The notes under the pieces: model-generated
What the model was told of the DNA's origin: nothing
Seen by the model: only the letters and a program-made list of their open reading frames with translations
Databases searched by the model: none
Assembly (NCBI GenBank): GCA_016182965.1
Contig: JACPFM010000132.1
Location: 1-64,000 of the forward strand
Length of the DNA stretch: 64,000 bases
Source of the DNA: Deltaproteobacteria bacterium
Lineage (GTDB): Bacteria; Myxococcota_A; Polyangia; Polyangiales; JADJMO01
Reading direction: 5' to 3'
Position numbers and translations under genes: made by a program
Shown: one piece after another, positions 44,966-55,131 of the stretch
Layout of the letters: each line of letters opens with the position of its first letter
Position numbering within the stretch: position 1 is the stretch's first letter

Positions 44966-46765
44966 ATGCGCGTCGCGCTCGCGATCGCCGTCCTCGTGAG
45001 CGCCTGCGGCGCCGAGCCGGCCACGCACGAAGGCTGCGGCGAGCGCTGTGGCCCGCGCTTCGACGCGTGCGACGAGCGCTCGATCGCGATCGCCGGCGGC
45101 GGGTGCGAGCCGGTCGGCGTCCCCGATGGGGCGTGCGCGAAGGGCTTCCGCTCCGACGGTCGCGGCGGCTGCGCGGCGATCCTCCCGGCGGCGCCGTGCG
45201 ATCCGGGATCGGTGGCCTTCCTCGGCGAGGATCGCTGCCACCCGATCGCGCCGTGCGGCGACGGGCCTTGGGGATCGATCCCGACCGACGCCTCCACCGT
45301 GTTCGTCGACGCGACGAACGCCGGCGCGTCCGACGGCACCCGCGAGCGCCCGTTCAAGACGATTACCGAGGCGCTCGCCGTCGCGAAGATCGGGGCGGTC
45401 GTCGCCGTCGCCGCCGGGCGCTACGCGGAGTCGCTCACCTTCACGCGTCCGGTGAGGCTGTTCGGCGCGTGCCCGACCAAGGTCGAGATCGCGGGATCGC
45501 TCGTCTCTCCGGTCGACGTCGAGCTGCACGACCTCGCGATCACCGGCGGCGGCGTGCTCGTCGGCGGCAAGACCTCGCTCGACCGGGTGTGGGTGCACGA
45601 CGTCTCCGCCGAGGGCGTCCGCGTCGAGCCGATCCCGCGCGGCGAGACGGCCGTGGTGGTGCGGCGATCGCTCATCGAGCGCGCGAGCGGCGCCGGCGTC
45701 ACGCTGGTCGGCGACGGCGTCACCCTCGAGGACGTGGTGGTGCGCGGCACGAGACCGCGCTCGTCGGCGGGCGGCCTCGGCGTCCACGTGGGGATCATCG
45801 AGCCGACCCGCCCCTCGACGCTGCGCGCGCGCGGGCTGGTCGTCGAACAGGTGACCGGCGTCGGGATCAACGTCGTCGCGTCGCGCGCGGAGCTCGACGG
45901 CGCGCTCATTCGCGATGTCGCCCTGCGCAAGGACGGTCTGTTCGGCAACGGCATCCTGGTCTCCGACGAGGCCGGCAAACCGCGGCCGGCCCTCGGCGCG
46001 CGCGGCGTGGTCATCGAGCGGGTGCACGTGGCTGGCGTCATCGCGCACCGAGCGGACGTGTCGCTGTCGCACCTGTCGTTGCGCGACGTCGACGTCGATC
46101 GCGACGAGATGCTCGGCCTCGGCATCCAGGTGACCGGCGACACCGAGCTGACGCTCGCCGATTCGGTCATCGAGCGCGTGCGCTACGGCGGCGTGTTCGT
46201 CCGCGGCGCCCGCGCGGTGATGGAGCGCACGATCGTCCGCGACGTCGCCGCGCAGAAGGCCACCGGCGTCGGCGGCGTCGGCGTCTGGACGCTGGTGCGC
46301 GACGGCGTGCCCCCGGTGGTCACGGTGTCGCGCTCGCGCGTGCTCCGCACGGTGACCGCGGGCGTGTTCGGCATCGGCGGAACGCTCGCCGTCTCGGAGT
46401 GCACCATCGGCGACATCGCCGCGCGGCCATTCGACGCCCGCTTCGGCGATGGCGTCGTGATCTCGGGCGAGCAGGTCGGCCCGCTCGCGACTCGCGTCCC
46501 CGGCACGCTCGAGCTCTCGGGGACGTCGATCCACGGCTGCGCGCGGGCGGGCCTCTCGGTGCAAGCCGCCGCGCTGCACATGCGCGACAGCGCGTTGATG
46601 TGCAACGCCATCGACCTCGCCCTGTCATGGCGCGTCGCGCCCGACGCCGAGCCCTCGCCGTTCACGCTCGACGACGGCGGAGGGAACGGCTGCGGGTGCG
46701 CCACGATCGGCCGCTGCGTCGCCTCGCCTACGGAGCTCGCGCCCGTGGAGGGGCCGAACCTCTGA
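44966..46765 (+). CDS. Parallel beta-helix lipoprotein (paralogue)
   Basis: The product is 599 aa. The signal MRVALAIAVLVSACG carries the lipobox Cys14. A Cys-rich region follows, then FVDATNAGASDGTRERPFKT and AAGRYAESLTFTRPVRLFG, the DUF1565-like beginning of a right-handed beta-helix. The ending GNGCGCATIGRCVA matches the end of the 811-aa protein at 20795-23230. The coil number is lower. It is 19 bases after the sigma factor gene and might be co-transcribed with it, which would be odd functionally. Surface location is inferred. Confidence 0.8.
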   Translation: MRVALAIAVLVSACGAEPATHEGCGERCGPRFDACDERSIAIAGGGCEPVGVPDGACAKGFRSDGRGGCAAILPAAPCDPGSVAFLGEDRCHPIAPCGDGPWGSIPTDASTVFVDATNAGASDGTRERPFKTITEALAVAKIGAVVAVAAGRYAESLTFTRPVRLFGACPTKVEIAGSLVSPVDVELHDLAITGGGVLVGGKTSLDRVWVHDVSAEGVRVEPIPRGETAVVVRRSLIERASGAGVTLVGDGVTLEDVVVRGTRPRSSAGGLGVHVGIIEPTRPSTLRARGLVVEQVTGVGINVVASRAELDGALIRDVALRKDGLFGNGILVSDEAGKPRPALGARGVVIERVHVAGVIAHRADVSLSHLSLRDVDVDRDEMLGLGIQVTGDTELTLADSVIERVRYGGVFVRGARAVMERTIVRDVAAQKATGVGGVGVWTLVRDGVPPVVTVSRSRVLRTVTAGVFGIGGTLAVSECTIGDIAARPFDARFGDGVVISGEQVGPLATRVPGTLELSGTSIHGCARAGLSVQAAALHMRDSALMCNAIDLALSWRVAPDAEPSPFTLDDGGGNGCGCATIGRCVASPTELAPVEGPNL

Positions 46766-46771
46766 CTTGGG

Positions 46772-47671
46772 ATGGATCCCCCGAAAACATCTCTTCCCGT
46801 GCCGCTTCGTCCGGTCGAAAGTGGGGCCGTGGCCGGAACGCTCTACGTCGTGTCGACGCCCATCGGGAACCTCGACGATCTGACCTTCCGCGCGGCGAAG
46901 GTGCTCCGCGAGGTCGACGCGGTGCTCGCGGAGGACACGCGGCGGACGCGGCAGCTGCTCTCGCACCTCGGCATCTCCAAGCCGCTCCGGCGGTTCGACG
47001 CGCACGCCGAAGCCGGCGCGGTCGAGCGCGTCGCGCGAGAGGTCGCGGAGGGCGCGACGCTCGCCCTGGTGAGCGACGCGGGCACGCCGGTGATCAGCGA
47101 TCCCGGCGCCGACCTGGTCCGCGCGACGGTTGCGGCCGGTGGGCAGGTGGTCGCGATCCCGGGCGCGAGCGCGGTGCTCACCGCGCTCGTCGCGTCGGGG
47201 CTGGCGGGCGGCGGCTTCCGATTCTTTGGCTTCGTTCCGCGGAGCGGCGAGGCGCGCGCGGAGGTGCTCGCGCGGATCGTCGAGACGCCCGAGCCGGTCG
47301 TCCTCTACGAGGCGGGGAATCGCACCGGCGACACCCTCGCGGAGCTCGCCGCGCGCGCCGCCGACCGGCCGGCCGTGGTCGCGCGCGAGCTGACCAAGCT
47401 CCACGAGGAGCTCGTGCGAGGGAGCCTTCGCGAGCTCGCCGAACGCTACGCCGGCGAGGAGCCGCGCGGCGAGGTGACCGTCGTCCTCGGAGCCGCGCCC
47501 GCGCGGGTCGAGACGGTGGACGACGCGGCGATCGACGCCCGGATCGACGCCGAGCTGGCCTCCGGACGCAGCGCCAAGGACACCGCCGACGTCGTCGCCG
47601 CGTGGAGCGGCCGCGCGCGCCGCGAGGTCTACGCGCGCGTCGTCTCGCACCGGACGAAGGCGCGCGGCTGA
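46772..47671 (+). CDS. rsmI: 16S rRNA (cytidine1402-2'-O)-methyltransferase
   Basis: The product is 299 aa. RsmI uses SAM to 2'-O-methylate C1402 in the decoding centre. The family motifs are GTLYVVSTPIGNLDDLTFRA, EDTRRTRQLLSHLGI, LVSDAGTPVISDPGADLV and VVAIPGASAVLTALVASGL. A GTG at 46829 (right before GTLYVVST) is an alternative start that removes a nonconserved leader. The gene is 6 bases after the beta-helix lipoprotein stop. Confidence 0.95.
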   Translation: MDPPKTSLPVPLRPVESGAVAGTLYVVSTPIGNLDDLTFRAAKVLREVDAVLAEDTRRTRQLLSHLGISKPLRRFDAHAEAGAVERVAREVAEGATLALVSDAGTPVISDPGADLVRATVAAGGQVVAIPGASAVLTALVASGLAGGGFRFFGFVPRSGEARAEVLARIVETPEPVVLYEAGNRTGDTLAELAARAADRPAVVARELTKLHEELVRGSLRELAERYAGEEPRGEVTVVLGAAPARVETVDDAAIDARIDAELASGRSAKDTADVVAAWSGRARREVYARVVSHRTKARG

Positions 47672-47766
47672 CGGCCCCGACCCCACGTCACCTGGACGCT
47701 TCCGCCGCCCCGACCGATGCGTCCGGCAAGGTCGCGATATCGGTGGGGTTCCGGCTTCCGAGGGAC

Positions 47767-48966
47767 GTGAACGCCTCCAAGTCAATCGCCCCTCGCCCGG
47801 CGGAAGCCGGCGTGATACCCAAGGTTCCTGCGCCGGGTCCGCCCGTCGCCGGAACCAAGATGCGAGCCCCCGACCCGCTGATCGGCCGAGATCTCCTGAA
47901 CGGTCAATTCCAGATCGTGCGGAAGATCGGCACCGGCGGCATGGGCGCGGTCTACGAGGCGTCGCAGCCCTCGGTCAACGGCAAGGTCGCCGTCAAGATC
48001 CTCCACGCGAAGCTCGCCAACCGCAAAGACCTCGTCTCGCGCTTCCATCGCGAGGCCGCGGCGATGAGCCACCTCCATCACCCCAACACGGTGAAGGTGC
48101 TCGTGTACGGCGAGGACGAGAAGGACGGCCTTCTCTACATCGTCATGGAGTACCTCGAGGGCAAGAACCTGAACCAGACGGTTCGGGCCGAGGGTCCGCT
48201 GGCCCCCGAGCGCGCCATCCCCTTGCTCGTGCAGGCGTGTCACGCGCTGCAGGAGGCCCACGAGAAGGGCATCGTCCACCGCGATCTGAAGCCCGAGAAC
48301 ATCTTCATCTGCAACCAGGGCGGGATGAAGGACTACGTGAAGGTCCTCGACTTCGGCCTCGCGAAGGTGACCGAGCGCGAGATGCGCCCCGGCTCCATGA
48401 TCCTCACCCAGGAGGGCATGGTCTTCGGCACGCCGGAGTTCATGTCGCCCGAGCAGGCGCAGGGCAAGACGCTCGACGCGCGCAGCGACATCTACTCGCT
48501 CGCGGTGATCCTCTACGAGGTGCTCACGGGCAAGCTGCCGTTCGATGCGAAGAGCCCGATGGAGTACATCCAGCTGCACGTGCAGAAGGAGCCGATCCCT
48601 CTGTCGCATCGGGTGCCGGGCAAGACCTTTCCGCCGGCGCTCGACGCGGCGATGGCCAAGGCGCTGTCGAAGGATCGCGAGCAGCGCTACCAGACCGCCG
48701 CGGAGTTCGCCCAAGCGCTGCAGCTTTCGCTCGGGCAGCAGGCGACCTCTCATCAGCTGAGCCCCACCGCGACGTCACACGTTCCGCCGTCGGGGAACAA
48801 CAGCCCAAAAGCACCTGAGGCCGCGAGCGCTGCGCCTGTTCCGCAGGTCCACGCATCGCCCGTGGCCGCCCCCACCAAGGGGGTTCCGATCGCATTCGTC
48901 CTGATCGCGTTCGTCTTCGGCGTCGTCGTCGCGCTGGTCGTCGCGCTGATCGCGCTCAAGCGCTGA
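47767..48966 (+). CDS. Membrane-anchored Ser/Thr protein kinase
   Basis: The product is 399 aa from the GTG at 47767 (an ATG at 47860 would give 368 aa). The kinase domain spans about 48-310: Gly loop IGTGGMGAVYEA, Lys77 in VAVKIL, catalytic HRDLKPEN (Asp173), DFGLAK (Asp195), and activation segment GTPEFMSPEQAQG. A Pro/Ala-rich linker follows, then a C-terminal membrane helix (GVPIAFVLIAFVFGVVVALV). This is the bacterial PknB-like class without a sensor domain outside. It lies 95 bases after rsmI. The target is unknown. Confidence 0.93.
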   Translation: MNASKSIAPRPAEAGVIPKVPAPGPPVAGTKMRAPDPLIGRDLLNGQFQIVRKIGTGGMGAVYEASQPSVNGKVAVKILHAKLANRKDLVSRFHREAAAMSHLHHPNTVKVLVYGEDEKDGLLYIVMEYLEGKNLNQTVRAEGPLAPERAIPLLVQACHALQEAHEKGIVHRDLKPENIFICNQGGMKDYVKVLDFGLAKVTEREMRPGSMILTQEGMVFGTPEFMSPEQAQGKTLDARSDIYSLAVILYEVLTGKLPFDAKSPMEYIQLHVQKEPIPLSHRVPGKTFPPALDAAMAKALSKDREQRYQTAAEFAQALQLSLGQQATSHQLSPTATSHVPPSGNNSPKAPEAASAAPVPQVHASPVAAPTKGVPIAFVLIAFVFGVVVALVVALIALKR

Positions 48967-49115
48967 GGAACCGCCGGACATCCTCGGCCGCCCCCTCCCG
49001 GATCTCCCGGCGCGAGGGGCCAGGGCCCCGGAGTTCTCGGGAGATTCCCAGGCGGATTCCCAGGCGGACCGGCGGGAAGGCGGCTTGCCCCTCGGAGCGT
49101 TCACGCGCTAAGCCC

Positions 49116-51703
49116 GTGACCGTGTCGAGCGCCTCTGGGAACCGCCGCGTCCAGAAGCCGCTCGCGCCCTCGACGACCCCCACCGGACGGGCCCCCGAGC
49201 GCCCGGCCGACGGGCCGAGCGGGCGCGAACCGAGCGGGCCGAGCGGCAAGAGCGCGCCTTCCCGTCGCCGCCGCCAGGTGATGCGCTGGATCCGGCGCGG
49301 CGCGCTCGTGGGCGCGCTGCTCGCGGCGGCCTCGGCGATCGCGCTCGCCATCTACGTGCGGCACGTCGAGGCCGGCCTGCCGAGCACGGCGGAGCTCCGC
49401 AGGGGCTACCGACCGCCGCAGGTCACCCGCGTGCTCGCGGCCGACGGCACCGTCCTCACCGAGCTGTTCACCGAGCGGCGCACGGTGGTGAAGCTCGCCG
49501 ACCTGCCTGCGCACGTGAAGCTCGCCGTGCTCGCCGCCGCGCGGTCTGGGTGAACGTGCGGCACAAGAAGACCAAGCAGGGCGCGTCGACGATCACGCAG
49601 CAGGTGGTGAAGAACCTGCTCCTCGACAACGAGCGCACCTACGCGCGCAAGGTCCGCGAGGTCCTCCTCGCGAGGCGCATCGAGCAGGAGCTGTCGAAGG
49701 ACGAGATCCTCGAGCTGTACCTGAACCACATCTACTTCGGGCACGGTCGCTACGGGATCGAGGAGGCCGCGCGCGGGTACTTCGGCAAGCACGCGCGCGA
49801 GCTGACCATCGCGGAGGCGGCGCTCATCGCGGGCCTGCCTGCGGCGCCGAACGCGTACAACCCGCGCAACGATCTCGACGCGTCGGTCCGCCGCCGCGGG
49901 TTCGTGCTCGGGCAGCTGCGCGCCAAGGGCTTCATCACGCCCGCGCAGCTCGACGCCGCGCTCGTCGAGCCGGTCAAGCTCACGCCGACCACCGAGAGCG
50001 GCGACGAGCTCGCCCCCGAGGTCGTCGAGATCGTGCGCAGGACGATCCGCGAGATCGCCGGCGAGGAGGCCGCGCGCCGAGGCGGCTTCATCGTCGAGAC
50101 CACTATCGATCCGAAGCTCCAGGCGGCGGCGCGCGCGGCGATCCGCGAGGCCAGCTCCGCGTACGACAAGCGGTGGAAGCTGGTCGGGCCGTTCGTCCCC
50201 TACCCGGCCGACGGCCGCGATCCGAAGACCAAGAAGAAGCTCCCGGCGCCCGAGCCGCTCTTCCAAGGCACGCCCAAGTACGGACACGGCGACGTCTACG
50301 TCGGCTCCGTCGTCGCGCACGACGACGAGGCGCGCACGCTCGACGTGCAGGTCGGCACGGTGCGCGGCGTGGTGAAGCTCGGCGATCGCGCGTCCAGCCG
50401 CTACGCCCACGGTCACGTCGCGCCGAGCGCGTGGGCGCCGATCGGCGCGCGCCTGCGCGTCTCGCTGGCGGCGCCGCCGCCGGTCGGCCCGGCAGGGCCT
50501 CGCGTCGAACCGGCGCAGGTCGACCCGAAGGCCGATCCGAAGCAGGTCGACGCCAAGGTGCCGCTGCGCCTCGAGCTCGGGCCGGAGGCTGCGTTGGTGT
50601 CGATCGACGTCCGCACGCGCAACGTCCTGTCGCTGGTCGGAGGCGTGGAGGGCGCCGCCGGCGCGCTCGATCGCGCGACCCGCGCGCGACGTCAGCCCGG
50701 CTCCACGTTCAAGCCCTTCGTCTACGGCGCCGCGCTCGCCGCGCGGAAGGTCACCGCGGCGTCGCTCATCGATCCGACGCCGATCAGCTTCAACGGGTAC
50801 TCGCCGAAGAACTACGAACCGTGGGGCAAGGACGAGCCGGTGCGCCTCCGCGACGCGCTGGCAGCGTCGATCAACATCGTCGCGGTGCGGGTCGCCAACG
50901 AGGTCGGAGCCGACGCCGTCGTGCAGTTCGCGCGCGCCGCGGGGATCACCTCGAAGCTCGATCCGCACCTCGCGATCGCGCTCGGCGCGTACGAGGTGAC
51001 GCCGCTCGAGCTGGCGGGCGCCTACGGCACCATCGCCGCCGGCGGCGTCTTCGAGCCGCCGCGGATCATCACGCGCATCATCGGCCCCGACGGGCGCGAG
51101 CTGCCGCTGCCCGCGCGCGCGGCGCCGACGCGCGCGTTCGGCGAGTCCGAGGCGTACGTGCTCACGAGCCTCATGACGTCGGTCGTCGAGCGCGGCACCG
51201 CCACCGGCGCGCGCGTGCTCGGGCGGCCCGTCGCCGGCAAGACCGGCACCAGCAACGATCAGAAAGACGCGTGGTTCGCCGGCTTCACGCCGGACATCGT
51301 GACCGTCGCGTGGGTCGGCTACGACGAGCCTCGCCCGCTCGGCCACGGCGAGTTCGGCGGACGGACGGCGCTCCCCGCCTGGGTGTCGTTCATGAAGGAG
51401 GCGACGAAGAACAGGCCGCGCGCCGAGTTCCCGCGGCCCCCCGGCGTCGTCACGGTCAAGATCGATGCGCGCACGGGCAAGCTCCCCTACCCGGGCCAGG
51501 AAGACGCGACGGACGAGGTCTTCCTCGTCGGCACCGAGCCGAAGGACACGGCCGAGCCGCCGACCGACGCCACCGTGCCCAAGGCAGACGCGCCCGAGGA
51601 CCCTTGGGCCGTGCCGCCCGCGAGCAGCACCGTGACGCCCGCGATCGCTTCCTCCACGGCGCCGCCGCTTCCGGCACCGTCGACGTCGGCCAGCGCGCAG
51701 TGA
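49116..51703 (+). pseudogene. Class A penicillin-binding protein (PBP1A type), broken by an internal deletion
   Basis: The first frame, 49116-49553, gives a proline-rich cytoplasmic tail, a membrane helix and the start of the GT51 domain up to AHVKLAVLAA. The second frame, 49550-51703, resumes at VNVRHKKTKQGASTITQQ and continues with RKVREVLLARRIEQELSKDE and the transpeptidase domain (SxxK at 50702-50713 in GSTFKPF, KTGTSN near 51240). Between them the usual segment of about 19 residues with the catalytic Glu (EDxxFxxHxG) is missing and the frame shifts, consistent with a deletion of 3n+1 bases. Either the gene is dead or the deletion is an assembly error. The C-terminus is a Pro/Ser-rich tail. 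Confidence 0.85.
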
Positions 51704-51803
51704 CCGCGCACGACCGGACATCGAACGCACAGTAGCTCTGCACGCGGCGCGCGCGCGGACCGCACACGCCGTCGGGCACCTCGGTTGCAGCCGGTGGGGC
51801 GCG

Positions 51804-52067
51804 ATGAGCGAGCAAGACGCCAGAGCGCGGCGGCGCGAGGTGGGGCGGACGCTCCTGTCCCTGTCCAAGGCGCTGGAGAGCACGTTCGAGCTCTTCAACC
51901 GCAGCAAGGAAGATCCTTCCGCGAAGGCCGACGCGCGCGACGCCTGCGACGAAGCGCTGCGCGCGCTGAGTCAGTCGCGTGACGCCCTCGAAGGATTTCG
52001 GCGATCGCTCGACGAGCAGGAGCGCGTGAGCGCCCCGCGTCTCTCGGGGCAGAGCTTCGCAGGCTGA
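51804..52067 (+). CDS. Small helical protein of unknown function
   Basis: The product is 87 aa: polar, charged, all-helical by composition, with one long helix in LLSLSKALESTFELFNRSKE. No signal peptide or known motif was seen. It lies 100 bases after the PBP gene. Codon use fits the neighbourhood, so it is probably real. Confidence 0.5.
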   Translation: MSEQDARARRREVGRTLLSLSKALESTFELFNRSKEDPSAKADARDACDEALRALSQSRDALEGFRRSLDEQERVSAPRLSGQSFAG

Positions 52068-52163
52068 ACGGGTTCCTTCCGATGCGCGCCGGCCGTCACG
52101 CGGTCGGCTGCTCGTGGTCCTCGACCTCGCGAGAGCGGGGCCATCAAGGAGAGGTGAAAGTAC

Positions 52164-52649
52164 ATGCGCAAGCTGGCAATCATGGCGTCCGTCCTCGCGC
52201 TCGCGGCGGCCCCGTTCGCGTGCAAGAGGTCGAGCGACGTCGACAAGAACCAGATGGAGAACCGTGAGTACACCCCGCAGGGTGGCGTCGGCGGCGGCCC
52301 GAGCAGCGGCAGCGACCAGCCCGGCTCCGACTTCGGCGGCAGCTCGACGGGCGGAACGAGCACGGATCAGAGCACCGGCGGCACGGGCGGTGGGCCGGGC
52401 ACCGGCTCGGGCATGGGCAGCGGGTCGACGAGCGGCGGCATGGGGAGCGGCCAGGACATGGGCGGCGGCTCGATGGGCGGCGGCACCGACATGGGCGGCG
52501 GCTCGATGGGCGGCGGCACCGGCTCCGACTTTGGCGGCGGCATGGGCGGCGGTCCGTCGGGTGGCACCGCGGACGCCGGCAAGCCGAAGGGCGGCGGCGA
52601 CGCGGGCAAGCCGAAGAGCGGCGGCAGCTCCGGCGGCGGCTCGTACTGA
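52164..52649 (+). CDS. Gly/Ser-rich secreted or lipid-anchored protein
   Basis: The product is 161 aa. MRKLAIMASVLALAAAPFACKR resembles a lipoprotein signal with Cys20, though the lipobox (PFAC) is weak. The remainder is nearly pure Gly, Ser, Met, Thr and Asp, with a 33-base tandem repeat, and ends in GGGDAGKPKSGGSSGGGSY. It is intrinsically disordered. A strong AGGAGAGG precedes the ATG. Function unknown. Confidence 0.65.
   Translation: MRKLAIMASVLALAAAPFACKRSSDVDKNQMENREYTPQGGVGGGPSSGSDQPGSDFGGSSTGGTSTDQSTGGTGGGPGTGSGMGSGSTSGGMGSGQDMGGGSMGGGTDMGGGSMGGGTGSDFGGGMGGGPSGGTADAGKPKGGGDAGKPKSGGSSGGGSY
52455..52520. repeat. 33-bp in-frame tandem repeat, two copies
   Basis: The unit at 52455-52487 and again at 52488-52520 encodes DMGGGSMGGGT twice. 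It lies inside the Gly-rich protein gene and is flanked by further imperfect GGC-rich copies. It probably expands and contracts by slippage. Confidence 0.9.
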
Positions 52650-53468
52650 TCAAGCGCGAAGCCCGGCGAGGACTTCCCTTGCGAAGTCCTCCGCCGACGC
52701 GCGCACCCATTCGATCGAGAAGTCCTGCAAGAGACACCGGCGCGCCCGATCGAGCCTCGTGGTGACGAGGAACGATCGCGGCGCGCCGCCGTTGTCGGCG
52801 ATGCGCTCGCGCACGTCGCGACCTTCGAGGTGCTGCCACAGCGGCGACTCGTCGAGCCTCGTGCCCACGAAGACGAACGACTGGTGCACGAGCTCGTTGG
52901 CGAGCTCCGAGTACCAGACGTCGCGCGAGGCCAGGCGTCGGCCGTACTGCGTGGTCGCGAAGGTGACCTGATCGCAGCCGCGGTCGATGATGCCGTTGAG
53001 GTGCACGACCGCGAGGGCGCGATCGGGCGGAGGGACGGTGGACGGCCGCTCGCCGTCGAGCGCGGAGATCGACTCGATCGGCCGGTCGCCTCCGAACCGT
53101 TCGGACGCCGCGCGCTCCACGAGGTCGACGTTCAACGTCCACGCCCGCTTCCAGCGCGGCGCGAACCACCAGCGGTACCATTCGGGCAGGCTGGAGGCGT
53201 CGATCGAGAGCCGCGCGCGGAGCAGCCGCTCGAGCGCCGGGCGGTGATGGCGGAGCGCGTGGTGGAACAGATCCTGGAGCGTGCTCTCGTCGCGCTCGGC
53301 GCTCGGGAAACAGAGCTCGAACAGCTCGCCGGCGAGCTCGTCGCCGAGCGGCACCGCCCGGCCGTTCGCGTCGCGCGCCGACGACGAGAAGCCCGCGCCC
53401 ATGAACAGGCTCGCGCGACCGCGGTCGAGCTCGCGCTGGAGATGGTCACGGACGCCACGCAGCTGCAC
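52650..53468 (-). CDS. SIR2-like (SIR2_2) domain protein
   Basis: The product is 272 aa from the GTG at 53468. The N-terminal NAD-loop motif is SLFMGAGFSSSA, followed by NVDLVERAA, LAVVHLNGII and FVFVGTRLDESPLW, which is the order seen in the SIR2_2 family of predicted NAD-hydrolysing proteins. Such domains occur in phage-defence systems as NADases, usually with a partner domain, but here the protein is single-domain and I see no partner. The frame is open upstream, but those residues are low complexity. It is divergent from the next membrane-protein gene. Confidence 0.75.
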   Translation of the reverse strand: MQLRGVRDHLQRELDRGRASLFMGAGFSSSARDANGRAVPLGDELAGELFELCFPSAERDESTLQDLFHHALRHHRPALERLLRARLSIDASSLPEWYRWWFAPRWKRAWTLNVDLVERAASERFGGDRPIESISALDGERPSTVPPPDRALAVVHLNGIIDRGCDQVTFATTQYGRRLASRDVWYSELANELVHQSFVFVGTRLDESPLWQHLEGRDVRERIADNGGAPRSFLVTTRLDRARRCLLQDFSIEWVRASAEDFAREVLAGLRA

Positions 53469-53556
53469 GGCGGTTCCGATGCTCCGCCGGGCACGTGTGC
53501 TGCAGCGATCGCGTGCGGACTCTCGTGCGGAGACTCTCGTGCGGAGAGGGAGGACG

Positions 53557-53991
53557 ATGGACCGGCACGCACTCGCGATCGGGCACGGCGTCTTCGACGT
53601 GATCACGGGGCTTTGGCCGATCGCCCACCTGCGCTCTTTCGAGGCGGTCACCGGCCCCAAGCTCGAGGGGTGGCTGGTCAAGACGACCGGGGCGCTGATC
53701 GCCGGGGTCGGGGCGACGCTCGCGCTCGCCGGCGCTCGTCGCCGCGTCACGCCGGAGATCGCGACGCTCGCCACCGCGACGACGGCCGGCCTCGCCGCGA
53801 TCGAGCTGATCTACGCCGGCGCGCGTCGACGCATCTCGCCCATCTATCTGCTCGACGCGGCCGTCGAGATCGCGCTCCTCGCCGCGTGGGCGAACGCAGC
53901 GCGGCGTGGCCTCGACGACGCGAGCGCGGAGCGCGCGCCACGCGAGCACGTGGACGCCGCCGCGCGCCCATCGGGAGCCGACATCTGGTGA
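53557..53991 (+). CDS. Small integral membrane protein
   Basis: The product is 144 aa with three to four membrane helices (for example ALIAGVGATLALAGARRR and AVEIALLAAWANAARRG). It begins MDRHALAIGHGVFDVITGLWP. No family was recognised. The ATG has GGGAGG immediately upstream. The next gene, for the diiron protein, starts 66 bases on in the same direction. Confidence 0.65.
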   Translation: MDRHALAIGHGVFDVITGLWPIAHLRSFEAVTGPKLEGWLVKTTGALIAGVGATLALAGARRRVTPEIATLATATTAGLAAIELIYAGARRRISPIYLLDAAVEIALLAAWANAARRGLDDASAERAPREHVDAAARPSGADIW

Positions 53992-54057
53992 GCCGTCGAC
54001 CGCGCGCGGCACTCGCGTCGAGTCGACGCGGCGGCAAAGCAACCTACGCTTTCAGCG

Positions 54058-55023
54058 ATGGATCTCGCGAAGATGCTCGACAAGTGCCGCCGCGAGCAGT
54101 GGCGGATCGACGACCTCGACTGGGCGGGTCGCCCGCGCGACATGTCGCGCGACGACGAGATCGCCATCGTCCAGTACTTCACCGACATGGCGCAGATCGA
54201 GCGGCTCGCCGGCGCGCTGTTCCGCGAGCAGGAGCGCAAGGTCGACGACGACACGCTGAAGAAGATCTTCCGCACGTTCGTGGCCGACGAGGAGCGCCAC
54301 GCGCAGGCCGCCGAGCGGCTCGCGCGCTTCTACGACGTCCGTCGCCTGCGGCGATACGCGATCAACCCGAACCTCGCCGCGTTCGCCCCGCGCTTCCTCG
54401 ACATGATCCGCTGGATGCCGCCGGACTTCGCCAACGTCTACATCACCACCGGTGAGCTGATCCTCGACGTCGCGCTGCTCCGGTCGATCAACGACTACGT
54501 GCACGACTCGATGAGTCAGCGGGCGATGGACCTGATCAACCGCGACGAGTCGCGGCACATCGCGATCGACTATCACATGATCGAGTACTACTCGTCCGAC
54601 GAATACGACGCGCTGCTGCGGTCGCGGCCGCGCGCGCCGCTCGCCGATCGCGCGCGCGCCGCCGCCGCGCTCGCCGCCGTGCTGTGGCCCGCCCGGCCCT
54701 TCATCCGCGACGTGTTCTTCCGTCCGATGGAGGTCGTCGACCCGAGCGGCAAGCGCATGAAGGAGGTCTTCAAGCGCCTGCAGATGCTCGCGACCAAGCC
54801 CACCGTGCGACGCCGCCCGTTCGCGAAGGTGATGCTCGCGCTGCAGGACCTCCACCGAAGGCCGGCGGTGCGCGCCGTGTTCGGGCGCGCGCTCGAGCGG
54901 GCGATGGGCGTCGAAGGGAGCGTATTGATGCGCCTGCTGACCGACGAGGAGGAGGCGCGCGCGCGCGACATGTCGTTCGACGAGCTGGCCCAGGAGGCGC
55001 TCGAGGCGAAGAAGTCGAACTGA
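54058..55023 (+). CDS. Ferritin-like diiron-carboxylate protein (oxygenase-like)
   Basis: The product is 321 aa. The ligand pattern Glu48, Glu78-xx-His81 (DEERHAQ), Glu133 (TGELILD), Glu164-xx-His167 (DESRHIAIDYH) plus His173 is that of the ribonucleotide-reductase-R2/AurF-like diiron superfamily. The C-terminal 100 residues are basic and helical. A specific oxygenase reaction cannot be inferred from the sequence. It might act on a lipid or aromatic amine; no biosynthetic neighbours suggest a substrate. Confidence 0.75.
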   Translation: MDLAKMLDKCRREQWRIDDLDWAGRPRDMSRDDEIAIVQYFTDMAQIERLAGALFREQERKVDDDTLKKIFRTFVADEERHAQAAERLARFYDVRRLRRYAINPNLAAFAPRFLDMIRWMPPDFANVYITTGELILDVALLRSINDYVHDSMSQRAMDLINRDESRHIAIDYHMIEYYSSDEYDALLRSRPRAPLADRARAAAALAAVLWPARPFIRDVFFRPMEVVDPSGKRMKEVFKRLQMLATKPTVRRRPFAKVMLALQDLHRRPAVRAVFGRALERAMGVEGSVLMRLLTDEEEARARDMSFDELAQEALEAKKSN

Positions 55024-55131
55024 TGACCTCGGCCCGGCGAACCCCAGGCCGCGCCTTGCCGACTCGCGCCGCCGTAGACCGGCACGATCGCGGTCACTCG
55101 CCGTCCACTCTCGGGCCCGAAATCCGAGAGC

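Noticed and set aside
45067..47750. Open frame continuing upstream of the Ser/Thr kinase to 45067
   Set aside because: The stretch is out of frame with the beta-helix lipoprotein and rsmI and translates to Arg-rich sequence. The kinase starts at 47767 or 47860.
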